DNA from: Kocuria sp. p3-SID1428
GTDB taxonomy: Bacteria > Actinomycetota > Actinomycetes > Actinomycetales > Micrococcaceae
Direction of reading: 5' to 3'
Assembly: GCF_025149945.1 (NCBI RefSeq)
Contig: NZ_JALXVH010000016.1
Span: 1 to 50,730 of the forward strand
DNA length: 50,730 bases
This document shows, one piece after another, positions 10,837 through 18,392 of this stretch; position 1 is the first letter of the stretch; the number at the start of each line of letters is the position of its first letter. A program made the position numbers and the translations under genes. The notes beneath the pieces are model-generated. The model searched no databases, was not told where the DNA came from, and saw only the letters and a list, made by a program, of their open reading frames with translations.

Positions 10837-11634
10837 TCAGCGGGGCTCGCGAGGCTCCTGCCGGTCGCTGCGCTGCAGCGCGTCCTCCGGGACCTCCGGG
10901 TCGACGGCCGCCGGACGCGAGATCAGCCACGCGATCCACAGCACGGCCGCGTAGAGCGGCACGCCCATGGCCAGCCGGGCGATGCCCAGGCCCGTCACCT
11001 GATCGGCCAGGTACAGCGGCCACTGCACGATCAGGCGGGCAGCGAACATGGCCACGAGCAGGCCGGTGGCGATCCGGTAGCCGCGCATGCGGTGCGGGTC
11101 CTGCCGCCAGTCCATCCCCTCGCCCCGCACGAAGCCGAACAGCACTCCGAGCAGCGGCCACCCCACGACGATCGACAGCGCCAGGGCCAGGAAGTACGCC
11201 AGATTGATCCACAGGCCGGTCACGTAGTAGTCGATCGCCTCGCCGCTGCGCCAGGCGAAGAACGCGCAGACCAGCACGCCGATCAGTCCCGCCAGCGCCT
11301 GGAGCAGGCTCTGACGCTGCATCAGCCGGGTGAGCGCGAACAGACCGGCGGCGGCCAGCGCGCAGACCAGGGCGATGCCCAGTGACTGGCTCAGGATGTA
11401 GACGCTCAGGAAGACACCGCCGGGGACGATCGCCTCGGCGAGCCCTCGCCAGCCGCCGACGGCGTGCAGGAGATCGAGCTGACCCGACTCGCTGCGGCGC
11501 ACCCGAGAGCTGCGGGCATAGGCCGTCATGGACTGCGCCATCGTGGCGCGCTGCTCGGGCGCCGGAGCCTGGCTCTGGCTCTCGTCCCGATCCTGCTGCG
11601 GCTCCTGCTCGGGTCCCGAGGCGGGCGTGGTCAT
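10837..11634 (-). CDS. DUF3159 family membrane protein
   Basis: This is a 265-residue protein. The N-terminus (1-60) is polar and Gln/Glu-rich, followed by about six hydrophobic segments arranged in pairs, with loops such as LTRLMQRQSLLQALAGLIG and DWRQDPHRMRGYRIATGL that are typical of DUF3159, an actinobacterial family of unknown function. The start ATG at 11632-11634 overlaps the stop of the OB-fold gene by four bases; the longer open frame upstream lies within that gene. It is the last gene of the dut - DUF3710 - OB-fold - DUF3159 unit. Function is unknown; a transporter or membrane-stress role would be speculation. Confidence 0.88.
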   Translation of the reverse strand: MTTPASGPEQEPQQDRDESQSQAPAPEQRATMAQSMTAYARSSRVRRSESGQLDLLHAVGGWRGLAEAIVPGGVFLSVYILSQSLGIALVCALAAAGLFALTRLMQRQSLLQALAGLIGVLVCAFFAWRSGEAIDYYVTGLWINLAYFLALALSIVVGWPLLGVLFGFVRGEGMDWRQDPHRMRGYRIATGLLVAMFAARLIVQWPLYLADQVTGLGIARLAMGVPLYAAVLWIAWLISRPAAVDPEVPEDALQRSDRQEPREPR

Positions 11635-12104
11635 GTCAAGGCCTTCCGGGCGATGATCTCGAAGCGCGGGTTGAAGATGGTGGGCTGGTCCCCTGCGCTG
11701 CACAGCAGCCCGGAGCACGACAGCTCCGTGCCGGCGCGGACCCCCGGCACGGTGCGCTGGCCCTGCCAGACCAGGCGCAGGGCCGTGGCCCGGGCCTCCG
11801 GGTCGCTGTCCTCCTGCACCAGCAGCAGGGCCTCGCAGGCGGGACGCTCGGTGGCCGCGGCCACCCGGATCTCGGCGACCCTCCCGGTGGCGCGCACACG
11901 TCGACGGGCCCCGCCGCGCGAGCCGCGGTCCTCGCCGCAGGCCGCCCGCGCCTCGGCCAGCGAGGCCGCCGGCTCCTCGAGCGCGACGATGCGCGGGTGC
12001 GAGGCCGTGACCGGTGCCGGACCCGGGTGCAGGCAGTCCTCGGCCTGGTCCTCTCGCTGCGTCTCGTGCCCGGAGGAGGCGGAAGTCGTGTTCTGCGTGC
12101 TCAT
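11631..12104 (-). CDS. OB-fold nucleic-acid-binding domain protein
   Basis: This is a 157-residue protein. After a polar N-terminus and a stretch containing Arg/Gly-rich RGSRGGARRRVRATG, it has beta-strand-rich sequence ending NPRFEIIARKA, the signature of small actinobacterial OB-fold proteins found next to DUF3710. An OB fold suggests single-stranded nucleic acid or oligonucleotide binding, but the ligand is unknown. The start ATG overlaps the DUF3710 stop by four bases, and its own stop overlaps the DUF3159 start by four bases, so all three should be translated as one coupled block downstream of dut. Confidence 0.85.
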   Translation of the reverse strand: MSTQNTTSASSGHETQREDQAEDCLHPGPAPVTASHPRIVALEEPAASLAEARAACGEDRGSRGGARRRVRATGRVAEIRVAAATERPACEALLLVQEDSDPEARATALRLVWQGQRTVPGVRAGTELSCSGLLCSAGDQPTIFNPRFEIIARKALT

Positions 12105-12871
12105 CGGGTCTCGGTGATCTCCGGGCCGCGCTGCGGCGGGGCCTTCGGGGCGGGGCCGCCAGAGGCCGAGCCGCTGCCTCCGGCGGGCTGCGACGGGCCC
12201 TGGCCCTGACGGCGCACGGCGCGCCGCTTGGCCACCGGCTTGGCGTCCACGCCCTCGGGGACCTGCAGCGGCAGCAGGTCGCGCGGGGGCATGGGATCTG
12301 CGCCGCGGCGCACGATCACGGTGCGGATCAGCTCGTCGAACTCGGCCGAGGCCGTGGGCTCGATGGCCGCGGGTCCGGAGATCACAGCGCGCAGGAACCA
12401 GCGGGGGCCGTCGATGCCGATGAAGCGCGCGGGCCGGTATCCCCTGGTGCCGTCGCTGGAGGTCGCTGGGAAGCGGGCTCGCAGCTCCGTACCGAACGGG
12501 CCCTCGACCGCCTGGGGGGCCCCGTCGCTGCGCTGGAGCGAGTCCACGAGGTCCTTGCGGATCTCCTCCCAGATCCCGGTCGTGCGCGGGGCGGCGAAGG
12601 CCTGCAGCTGCACGGTCGAGCCCTGATGATCCAGGTTGACCGCCCGCGGGCGGTTGCCCTTCTCATTGACCTCCAGCCGGATGCCGAGCCCCTTGCGCTG
12701 CTGGATCAGCAGGGAGCCGAAGTCCATGCGGCCCTCGCGATCCTCGATCTGCGAGATGTCCCACGGCCCGCGAGCGCGCAGGTCGGCAGGGGCCTCGTCC
12801 TGCTCCTGCTCGGGCGTCTGCTCGACCGGGGCCGCGGTCTCGGCGGCCGCCTTCTTCTTGCGTCCGAACAC
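12101..12871 (-). CDS. DUF3710 family protein
   Basis: This is a 256-residue soluble protein starting with GTG (12869-12871) after the ribosome-binding site AAGGAGG. It opens with the basic MFGRKKKAAAE, then an acidic linker, then the DUF3710 core with motifs GPWDISQIEDREGRMDFGSL, RFIGIDGPRWFLRA and LLPLQVPEGV. The family is widespread in Actinobacteria and nearly always adjacent to dut and an OB-fold gene, as here. The biochemical role is unknown. A Pro/Gly/Gln-rich tail follows residue 225. The spacing from dut is 99 bases, without an evident terminator, so co-transcription with dut is likely. Confidence 0.9.
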   Translation of the reverse strand: MFGRKKKAAAETAAPVEQTPEQEQDEAPADLRARGPWDISQIEDREGRMDFGSLLIQQRKGLGIRLEVNEKGNRPRAVNLDHQGSTVQLQAFAAPRTTGIWEEIRKDLVDSLQRSDGAPQAVEGPFGTELRARFPATSSDGTRGYRPARFIGIDGPRWFLRAVISGPAAIEPTASAEFDELIRTVIVRRGADPMPPRDLLPLQVPEGVDAKPVAKRRAVRRQGQGPSQPAGGSGSASGGPAPKAPPQRGPEITETR

Positions 12872-12970
12872 GTCGGTGCCTCCTTGAAGCGTTGTGCGCC
12901 GCCCCAGACGGCGGCGCTGCCCGGGCTCGGCCCGGTGCTCGTCACGAGCCGCGCGGTGCGCGGCGGGGTC

Positions 12971-13453
12971 TCAGCGGGTCCCGGAGGATCCGAATCCGGT
13001 CTCGCCGCGGTCGGACCCCTCGAGCTCGTCGACCTCGACCAGCTCGACCTGGGCGACGCGCTGCAGCAGCAGCTGGGCGATGCGCTCGCCGCGCCCGATG
13101 CGGAAGGGCTCCTGCGGATCCGTGTTCAGCAGCGTGACCATGATCTCGCCGCGGTATCCGGAGTCCACCGTGCCGGGGGCGTTGAGGACCGTGATGCCGT
13201 GCTTGGCGGCCATCCCGGAGCGCGGATGGACGAGTCCCACCCATCCGGGCGGAACGGCCACGGCCAGACCGGTGCCGATCAGGGCCCGGCCACCGGGCTC
13301 GAGCACCGCGTCTGCGCTGGCGCGCAGGTCCATCCCGGCGTCGCCGGGCTTCGCGTAGGTCGGCAGCGGCAGCTCGGCGTCCAGTCGGCGCACCTGCATC
13401 CGCAGCGGCTCGGGGCCGTCGTGGTCCTGGGGTCGTGAGGGGTCGGTCAGCAC
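12971..13453 (-). CDS. dut: dUTP diphosphatase
   Basis: Dut hydrolyses dUTP to dUMP and pyrophosphate, keeping uracil out of DNA and supplying dTMP synthesis. All five trimeric dUTPase motifs are present: PGDAGMDL (I), [12 protein letters not shown] (II), the uridine-binding [14 protein letters not shown] (III), [10 protein letters not shown] (IV), and the C-terminal Gly/Ser-rich [11 protein letters not shown] (V). I prefer the GTG at 13451-13453 (160 residues). A TACAGT -10 box lies 8 bases upstream of it, so the mRNA would be leaderless; the first ATG in frame (13475-13477) would be upstream of that promoter. It is the first gene of the dut - DUF3710 - OB - DUF3159 unit and divergent from the DUF3093 gene. 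Confidence 0.94.
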   Translation of the reverse strand: MLTDPSRPQDHDGPEPLRMQVRRLDAELPLPTYAKPGDAGMDLRASADAVLEPGGRALIGTGLAVAVPPGWVGLVHPRSGMAAKHGITVLNAPGTVDSGYRGEIMVTLLNTDPQEPFRIGRGERIAQLLLQRVAQVELVEVDELEGSDRGETGFGSSGTR

Positions 13454-13467
13454 AGTGCCCCACTGTA
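13454..13467 (-). promoter_or_regulatory. -10 box of dut at leaderless spacing
   Basis: TACAGT (complement of 13462-13467) lies 8 bases before the proposed GTG start. The candidate -35, GTGTCT at 17 bases further upstream, matches TTGACA only at three positions. Confidence 0.5.
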
Positions 13468-13546
13468 GACGCAGCATCGGCGGCAGACACCCGCCGACGG
13501 CCCGGGGCGTCGGCTGGGGCGCTGCGCGCGTGGGATGATGTCTGCC

Positions 13547-13993
13547 ATGACTGAGGATGAAGTGCTGTTCCGGGAGAAGCTGAACCCGGCGTGGTGGATG
13601 TGGCTGCTGTTCCTGGGCCTGGCCGGCTCCGTGCTGATCGCGCTGGTTCCCATCGCGACCTGGCTCGGGATCCTCGGCGCCGTCATCGTCCTGATCCTAG
13701 CCCCGGTCATCGCCTACGCCCGCGCCTCATCGATCGTGGTCACCGAGGACTCCCTGCGCGTGGGGCGGGCGAGCATCGAGCGCCGCTTCGTGGGCGAGGT
13801 AGAGGCCTTCACCGATGCCGAGGACGTCCGCCGGGTCCGCGGTCCCGAGCTGGACGCCCGGTCCTACATGAACTTCTCGGCCTCGGCCTCCGGCATGTGC
13901 CGCATCGAGATCACCGACCCCGTGGATCCCACGCCGTACTGGCTCACCGCCACGCGACGCCCGCACGAGCTGGCCGAGGCCCTGGTGAGCTGA
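13547..13993 (+). CDS. DUF3093 family membrane protein
   Basis: This is a 148-residue protein with two hydrophobic segments near the N-terminus (about residues 16-38 and 42-58, separated by a short loop), then a soluble beta-rich domain containing [20 protein letters not shown] and ending [16 protein letters not shown], all typical of DUF3093, an actinobacterial family of unknown function usually found beside dut and DUF4193. The start used is ATG 13547-13549, seven bases after a GATGAT -10-like hexamer; an ATG at 13535 in the same frame would overlap that hexamer. It is convergent with the DUF4193 gene and followed by a strong shared terminator. Confidence 0.88.
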   Translation: MTEDEVLFREKLNPAWWMWLLFLGLAGSVLIALVPIATWLGILGAVIVLILAPVIAYARASSIVVTEDSLRVGRASIERRFVGEVEAFTDAEDVRRVRGPELDARSYMNFSASASGMCRIEITDPVDPTPYWLTATRRPHELAEALVS

Positions 13994-14023
13994 GGCTTCC
14001 GGACAGCAGCGCAGGAACGGAAC

Positions 14024-14053
14024 AGCCCTCGACCGCCGCAGCGGTCGAGGGCT
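14024..14053. terminator. Bidirectional terminator between DUF3093 and DUF4193 genes
   Basis: Perfect 13-bp arms (14024-14036, 14041-14053; AGCCCTCGACCGC and complement) with a CGCA loop stand midway between two convergent genes. The stem is followed by TTCG on the plus strand. Confidence 0.85.
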
Positions 14054-14117
14054 TCGTGCACGACGTGCGAGCCTCAGGCGCAGTGCGCTGCGGGCCCGCG
14101 ATCAGATGCCGGCGGAT

Positions 14118-14420
14118 TCAGCCTGCGCACTCCACGCAGATCTTCATCCCGTCCTTCTCCTCGGCGATCTGGGAGCGGTGCCGCACCAGGAAGCAGGACC
14201 CGCAGGTGAACTCGTCCTCCTGCGCGGGAAGCACGACGACGGAGAGCTCCTCGTGGGAGAGGTCGGCACCGGGCAGCTCGTAGCTGTCGGCTGCCGTGGC
14301 CTCATCGTCCTCATCCGCGCTGGGGTGCTGGGTCTCGTTGCGTCGAGTCTGCAGCTCCTCGATCGAGTCTTCCTTGAGCTCCTCCTCCTGCTTGCGGGGA
14401 GCGTCGTAATCAGTTGCCAT
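14118..14420 (-). CDS. DUF4193 family protein with a two-CxxC zinc-ribbon-like C-terminus
   Basis: This is a 100-residue acidic protein beginning MATDYDAPRKQEEELKEDS. Its C-terminal half has CGSC and CVEC pairs separated by about 22 residues, which looks like a zinc ribbon. These features define DUF4193, an actinobacterial family of unknown function adjacent to sepH/DUF3093/dut. A regulator or a partner of the transcription machinery is possible because it resembles RNA-polymerase-binding zinc proteins, but nothing in the sequence proves it. The start at 14418-14420 is preceded by AAGGATTAGGGATCAC, an acceptable ribosome-binding site. It shares a terminator with DUF3093. Confidence 0.9.
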   Translation of the reverse strand: MATDYDAPRKQEEELKEDSIEELQTRRNETQHPSADEDDEATAADSYELPGADLSHEELSVVVLPAQEDEFTCGSCFLVRHRSQIAEEKDGMKICVECAG

Positions 14421-14817
14421 ATGTGATCCCTAATCCTTGCAGTGAAGACGTCGACATGAGGCCCGGCTGCCGCTGTCCGCGGCCCGTGGAGGGCGGGCTC
14501 GCCAGCGTGCACCAGCCTCACGTGTGGAGGATTGTTCACTATGGGCTCCGGAAAGACCAATACGTCCGCTCACGACGGAAAAGTTGCCGAGGTGTTGCCG
14601 CCGAGACCCTCTCCTGTACGGCCTGCGGCGGTGCTGCAGCACCCCAGCGCAGCGCGCCGTGCCTGCCTCCGATGCGCGCGGCGAGCCCACGACCACTAGA
14701 CTCTGCGCAGATGCGGACCGGGACGCGTCCGCCGGCTGGGCCGGCACCGCAACCGCCGAGAGGCGGTCCAGGGACGGCGTCCCCCGGACCACGACACCTG
14801 CGGAAGGCTGGAGAAGG
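14421..14817. other. Intergenic region between the DUF4193 gene and sepH
   Basis: These 397 bases separate two divergent genes. On the plus strand TAGACT at 14697-14702 is a good -10 box; transcription from it would give sepH a leader of about 108 bases. On the minus strand CATAGT (complement of 14534-14539) is a possible -10 for the DUF4193 gene. Frames are open through much of the region, but I find no start with a ribosome-binding site or recognisable protein. Confidence 0.5.
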
Positions 14818-16416
14818 ATGGACGAGCTGCGCCTGGAAGGCGTCCACGACGACGGCGAGCACCTGGTGCTCAGCGACTCCTCGGGACGCCGCAACCTCCT
14901 GGCCGTCGATCAGCAGCTGCGCCAGGCGGTCCAGCGGGCCCGTCGCGCCCCCGCCCGCCGCCAGCCCCAGGGAGCGGGGTTCGGCCCCCGCGACATCCAG
15001 GCCCGCTTCCGCTCGGGCGCCACCCTGGACGAGATCGTCGAGGAGTCCGGCTGGGAGCCCGAGCGCGTGCGCCGCTACGAGTGGCCGATCCTCGCCGAGC
15101 GCTCGCACATGGCCCACGAGGCCCAGAAGGTCGAGCTCGGAGCCCGACGCACCGAGGGCTACCGCTCGGCCTTCGACAGCGCACCGCTGAGCCTGGCCCA
15201 GACCCTGCAGGCCCGGGCCCCGCAGCTCGGGATCGCGGCGACCTCCTTCGACTGGGATGCCTGGCAGCGCCCCGATCTGCTGTGGACCGTGGCCGTGCGC
15301 TTCCGCGTGGTCGATCCTTCCAAGGCCCCGCAGGACCTGGTCGATCAGCAGTCGCTGGCCCAGTGGGTGTTCAATCCCGCCAACCTCTCGGTGAGCCCCG
15401 AGCCGGGCTGGGCCCGTCACCTCACCCAGGACGACGAGCCCGAGGCTCCGCGCGACGATGTCTTCGGCCAGCGCCGCCCCGCCGCCGATGCCGGGTCCTC
15501 GGACGTTGCTTCGAGCGCCACGGCCGCCCCGGAGGACGACGCCTCCTCGGGCGCGGCCCATGACACCGCGCAGCCCGGCGCGCAGGCACAGCCGCAGGCT
15601 CCTGCGCTCCGGCCCGCGGCGGAGGCGGAGGCTGCCCGCCTGCACCGGGAGGATGACACCCGCACCACCGAGCAGCTGCTCGAGGTCCTGAACTCCCGGC
15701 GCGGGCAGCGCCTGGGCTCCGACGAGGTCTCCGACGACCAGCTCGCCGAGATCCTGGGCCGTTCCATGGGCCACATGGACTCCCGTCCGCGCCCGATCTC
15801 CGCCCCGGACGACGCCCAGCTCTTCGATCAGACGATCCAGCCGGGCCGCCGATCCCAGCAGGGCTCCTCCTCCGGCGCCGAATCGTCCGAGACCGCCCAG
15901 TCCGCGGACAGCGCTGCAGCCTCGGCGGCCGAGGGCACCGGCGCGTCGTCCCAGGAGCCCGAGCAGCCCCAGCGGCCGGTCGATCAGGACCGCGCCCCGG
16001 AGGCCGCCGAGGCCGAGGACTCGGATCCCACCCACCACCACGAGGCCACGATCCACCACCTGGGCCGCGCCGATGCCGGCGCCCGGCAGGACCACGCCGA
16101 CATCGTGGAGATCACCGACGAGGACACCGCACCCGAGCCGGTCGCGCCCCGGCTGAACGCGGTGCCCTCGCCCGAGCCCTCCGCGCACGAGACGCCCGAG
16201 GGCTCCGCGCCGGAGACGCCCCAGCAGGACGATGAGCAGCAGGATCTGCCCGCAGCGGAACCCTCCCAGCAGGAGACCTCCGAGGACGCGGGGCAGGACG
16301 ATCGGGAGGACGGACACCGTCGTCCCCGACCGCGCGGGCGGGTCGGCGGCGCCAAGCGCACACGCTCCTCGGTGCCCAGCTGGGATGACATCGTCTTCGG
16401 CGCCAAGAACGACTGA
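14818..16416 (+). CDS. sepH: Cell division protein SepH (DUF3071)
   Basis: SepH is the actinobacterial septation protein that binds FtsZ and promotes filament assembly at division sites. The 532-residue product begins MDELRLEGVHDDGEHLVLSD. Its N-terminal DUF3071 domain (about 1-165) includes the helix-turn-helix-like GATLDEIVEESGWEPERVRRYEWPI split by short turns. The middle (about 215-490) is low-complexity, rich in Ala, Glu, Ser and Pro and probably disordered. The protein ends with the conserved KRTRSSVPSWDDIVFG motif. The start was chosen at ATG 14818-14820 with GGAGAAGG just upstream, because this is where the family homology begins; the frame is open for 98 more codons upstream. It stands alone and is followed by a strong terminator. 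Confidence 0.94.
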   Translation: MDELRLEGVHDDGEHLVLSDSSGRRNLLAVDQQLRQAVQRARRAPARRQPQGAGFGPRDIQARFRSGATLDEIVEESGWEPERVRRYEWPILAERSHMAHEAQKVELGARRTEGYRSAFDSAPLSLAQTLQARAPQLGIAATSFDWDAWQRPDLLWTVAVRFRVVDPSKAPQDLVDQQSLAQWVFNPANLSVSPEPGWARHLTQDDEPEAPRDDVFGQRRPAADAGSSDVASSATAAPEDDASSGAAHDTAQPGAQAQPQAPALRPAAEAEAARLHREDDTRTTEQLLEVLNSRRGQRLGSDEVSDDQLAEILGRSMGHMDSRPRPISAPDDAQLFDQTIQPGRRSQQGSSSGAESSETAQSADSAAASAAEGTGASSQEPEQPQRPVDQDRAPEAAEAEDSDPTHHHEATIHHLGRADAGARQDHADIVEITDEDTAPEPVAPRLNAVPSPEPSAHETPEGSAPETPQQDDEQQDLPAAEPSQQETSEDAGQDDREDGHRRPRPRGRVGGAKRTRSSVPSWDDIVFGAKND

Positions 16417-16433
16417 CGCCTCCGCTCAGCGAG

Positions 16434-16467
16434 TCGGCCCCCTGCCTCACCGAGGCAGGGGGGGCCG
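16434..16467 (+). terminator. Terminator of sepH
   Basis: A perfect 10-bp stem (CCCCCTGCCT, loop CACCG, complement) at 16438-16462, extendable on both sides through GGCC/GGCC. It begins about 20 bases after the sepH stop, facing the convergent phosphatase-like gene, and may serve both. Confidence 0.8.
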
Positions 16468-16495
16468 ATCTGATGGTGCGGTGCCGACCCTGGAC

Positions 16496-17716
16496 TCAGC
16501 TCAGGCGCAGCAGCGGGACCCGGGTCTCCGCCGGCGTCATGGCGCCGTGCTGGCCGACCATCCCCAGGGTCTGCGCGCCGATGCGCGAGAGGTCGTGCAG
16601 CGCCAGGCCGTCCTCCAGCGGGGTGATCACCACATCGCCGATCCGCCCGATGACCTCAGGACGCAGGGCCTCGACGGGCCCGAACCAGCCGGCCTCCAGC
16701 AGCTGCTCGCGGGTCTGCACGCGCACGCGCTCCCCCAGCACCGAGGCCTCCCAGCGCTGCCGGACCCGCTCCTGCCGCTCCAGCCGCTGCTCCGGGGTCC
16801 CGCTGGGCTCCAGGTGCAGCTGGAGGCAGCGGGGCTCACCGGCACTGGTGCGTACGTCGTCCAGCAGACCGGGGATCTCCATGAGATCCACGCGGCCCTC
16901 CCGTGGGACGTCGACCATGCCGTGATCTGCGGTGAGCACCACGGAGGTGTCCTGTGGAAGGCGCGAGCACAGCCGCCGCAGGGAGCTGTCGAGCTCCTCG
17001 AGCTCGTGGATCCACTCGGAGGAGCCCCAGCCGTGGCGGTGTCCCGTCTTGTCGAGATCATCCCAGTAGAAGTACATGACTCCGCGCTGACCGGCCCGCA
17101 GGTTCTCCTGGGCGGCCTTGGTGCGGGCGAACACGCCGTCGGCCGAGACGAAGCGCCCTCCGCGCAGCGCAGCGCGGGTCAGCGCCGAATCCCGGAACTT
17201 GCCGCGGCTGACGGTCACGGCGTCCAGGCCCTGTGCCTCGAGGCGCTGCAGCACGGTGTCATGCGGCTGCCAGGCACGGGCCTCCACGCGGGGATCCCAG
17301 CCGCCGAGCATGTTCACGGCCTCACCCAGCTGCGGGGAGTAGGAGTCGTAGCCGGTCAGTCCGTGCACACCCACCGGAAGCCCGGTGCCCAGCGACGCCA
17401 GCGACGAGGCGGTCGTGGAGGGGAAGGCGGCATCGAGCTCGCCGAGGTCCTCGGCACCGCGCAGGAACGGGGCGTACGAGCTGCGGGCCTCGAGCTGCTC
17501 CAGGCCCAGGCCGTCGACGAGAACGACGACGACGCGCTGCGAGACCGAGATCCCCAGGACGTCGTCGAACCCCTCGGCCCCGATCGCGGCTGCCGCAGAG
17601 GTCATGACATCGGCGATGCTGCGCGCGCCGTAGCGCGGCGGCCTCGCGGCCGCCTGCTGAGGCTCCTGCTGCGGCGGGACGGCCCAGAAGTCCGCGCCCT
17701 CGGCCGCACCGGTCAT
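16496..17716 (-). CDS. Alkaline-phosphatase-superfamily (nucleotide pyrophosphatase/phosphodiesterase-like) protein
   Basis: This is a 406-residue enzyme of the AP superfamily. Metal-binding and catalytic motifs are VVVVLVDGLGLEQL (first Asp), the nucleophile Thr region AFPSTTASSLASLGTG, YWDDLDKTGHRHG (second Asp/His set), and VVLTADHGMVDVP (third Asp/His set). It probably hydrolyses phosphodiester or nucleotide pyrophosphate bonds; the substrate is unknown. No signal peptide is evident, so it is likely cytosolic. Start ATG 17714-17716 overlaps the DUF5998 stop by four bases; the longer open frame upstream lies inside that gene. It is the last gene of the Pat - kinase - DUF5998 - phosphatase cluster. 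Confidence 0.92.
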   Translation of the reverse strand: MTGAAEGADFWAVPPQQEPQQAAARPPRYGARSIADVMTSAAAAIGAEGFDDVLGISVSQRVVVVLVDGLGLEQLEARSSYAPFLRGAEDLGELDAAFPSTTASSLASLGTGLPVGVHGLTGYDSYSPQLGEAVNMLGGWDPRVEARAWQPHDTVLQRLEAQGLDAVTVSRGKFRDSALTRAALRGGRFVSADGVFARTKAAQENLRAGQRGVMYFYWDDLDKTGHRHGWGSSEWIHELEELDSSLRRLCSRLPQDTSVVLTADHGMVDVPREGRVDLMEIPGLLDDVRTSAGEPRCLQLHLEPSGTPEQRLERQERVRQRWEASVLGERVRVQTREQLLEAGWFGPVEALRPEVIGRIGDVVITPLEDGLALHDLSRIGAQTLGMVGQHGAMTPAETRVPLLRLS

Positions 17717-18303
17717 CGTCCGACCCGCTCCACCGCGCTGCGGCGCAGGCTGCGGGCGAACTCCCGTGCGCCCTCGACGGCCTCCACGCCGTCGGCCTCC
17801 GCGCTGATCCGCAGCGCCACATCCTGCACGGCGCTGACCCCCGTGTAGCCGTGATCGGCCTCGCACTGGGGGTCCTCGCACCCGGCCGGCTGCAGATCGA
17901 TGTTCTGGGTGCCGGTCCAGGCGATGTTGAGATTGACCTCGCTGATGGGATGACCCGTGCGGTACTGCTGCGGCTTGTAGTACGCATACGTGAGTGTCAC
18001 GGAATTGACCCGGGACGCCGCGACCGACTCGGTCGAGGCCAGGGCCAGGACCTCCTGGCCCTGCTGGTCGTACTCCTGATCGTCCACGTGCGTGATGTGC
18101 AGAAGGCCCTCGGCCAGCACGAGCACCGTGATGTGGCGGTGGATCTCATCGCGGTCGAAGGTGGTCTCCAATTGGACCAGGTGCGATTCGGGGGCCGCTC
18201 CATCCAGGGCGTCGGCCACCACGTCGATCACCAGCTGCGGGTAGTAGCCGGCGCGCTCGACGTCCTGGCGCAGCTGCTCGCCGCGCGGTCCTGACTGCGT
18301 CAT
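17713..18303 (-). CDS. DUF5998 family protein
   Basis: This is a 196-residue soluble protein, MTQSGPRGEQLRQDVERAGY at the N-terminus, with a predicted mixed alpha/beta fold and the conserved region TGTQNIDLQPAGCEDPQCEAD containing two Cys. It resembles the DUF5998 family of Actinobacteria, found next to AP-superfamily phosphatases and of unknown function. AGGAGGGG lies about 10 bases upstream of the ATG (18301-18303). Its stop overlaps the phosphatase start, so the two should be co-translated. An 89-base gap with a hairpin separates it from the kinase gene. Confidence 0.85.
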   Translation of the reverse strand: MTQSGPRGEQLRQDVERAGYYPQLVIDVVADALDGAAPESHLVQLETTFDRDEIHRHITVLVLAEGLLHITHVDDQEYDQQGQEVLALASTESVAASRVNSVTLTYAYYKPQQYRTGHPISEVNLNIAWTGTQNIDLQPAGCEDPQCEADHGYTGVSAVQDVALRISAEADGVEAVEGAREFARSLRRSAVERVGR

Positions 18304-18349
18304 CTGACTGGATCCCCTCCTGAAGAGACGTGTCTGCGAGGTTCGTGGA

Positions 18350-18376
18350 ACAGCCCGGGCCGTGCGCGCGGGCTGT
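18350..18376 (-). terminator. Hairpin between the kinase and DUF5998 genes
   Basis: 8-bp arms (ACAGCCCG and complement, 18350-18357 and 18369-18376) enclose 11 bases, shortly after the kinase stop. It may be a weak or partial terminator, reducing transcription into DUF5998. Confidence 0.5.
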
Positions 18377-18392
18377 CAGTGCTTCAGCGGGC

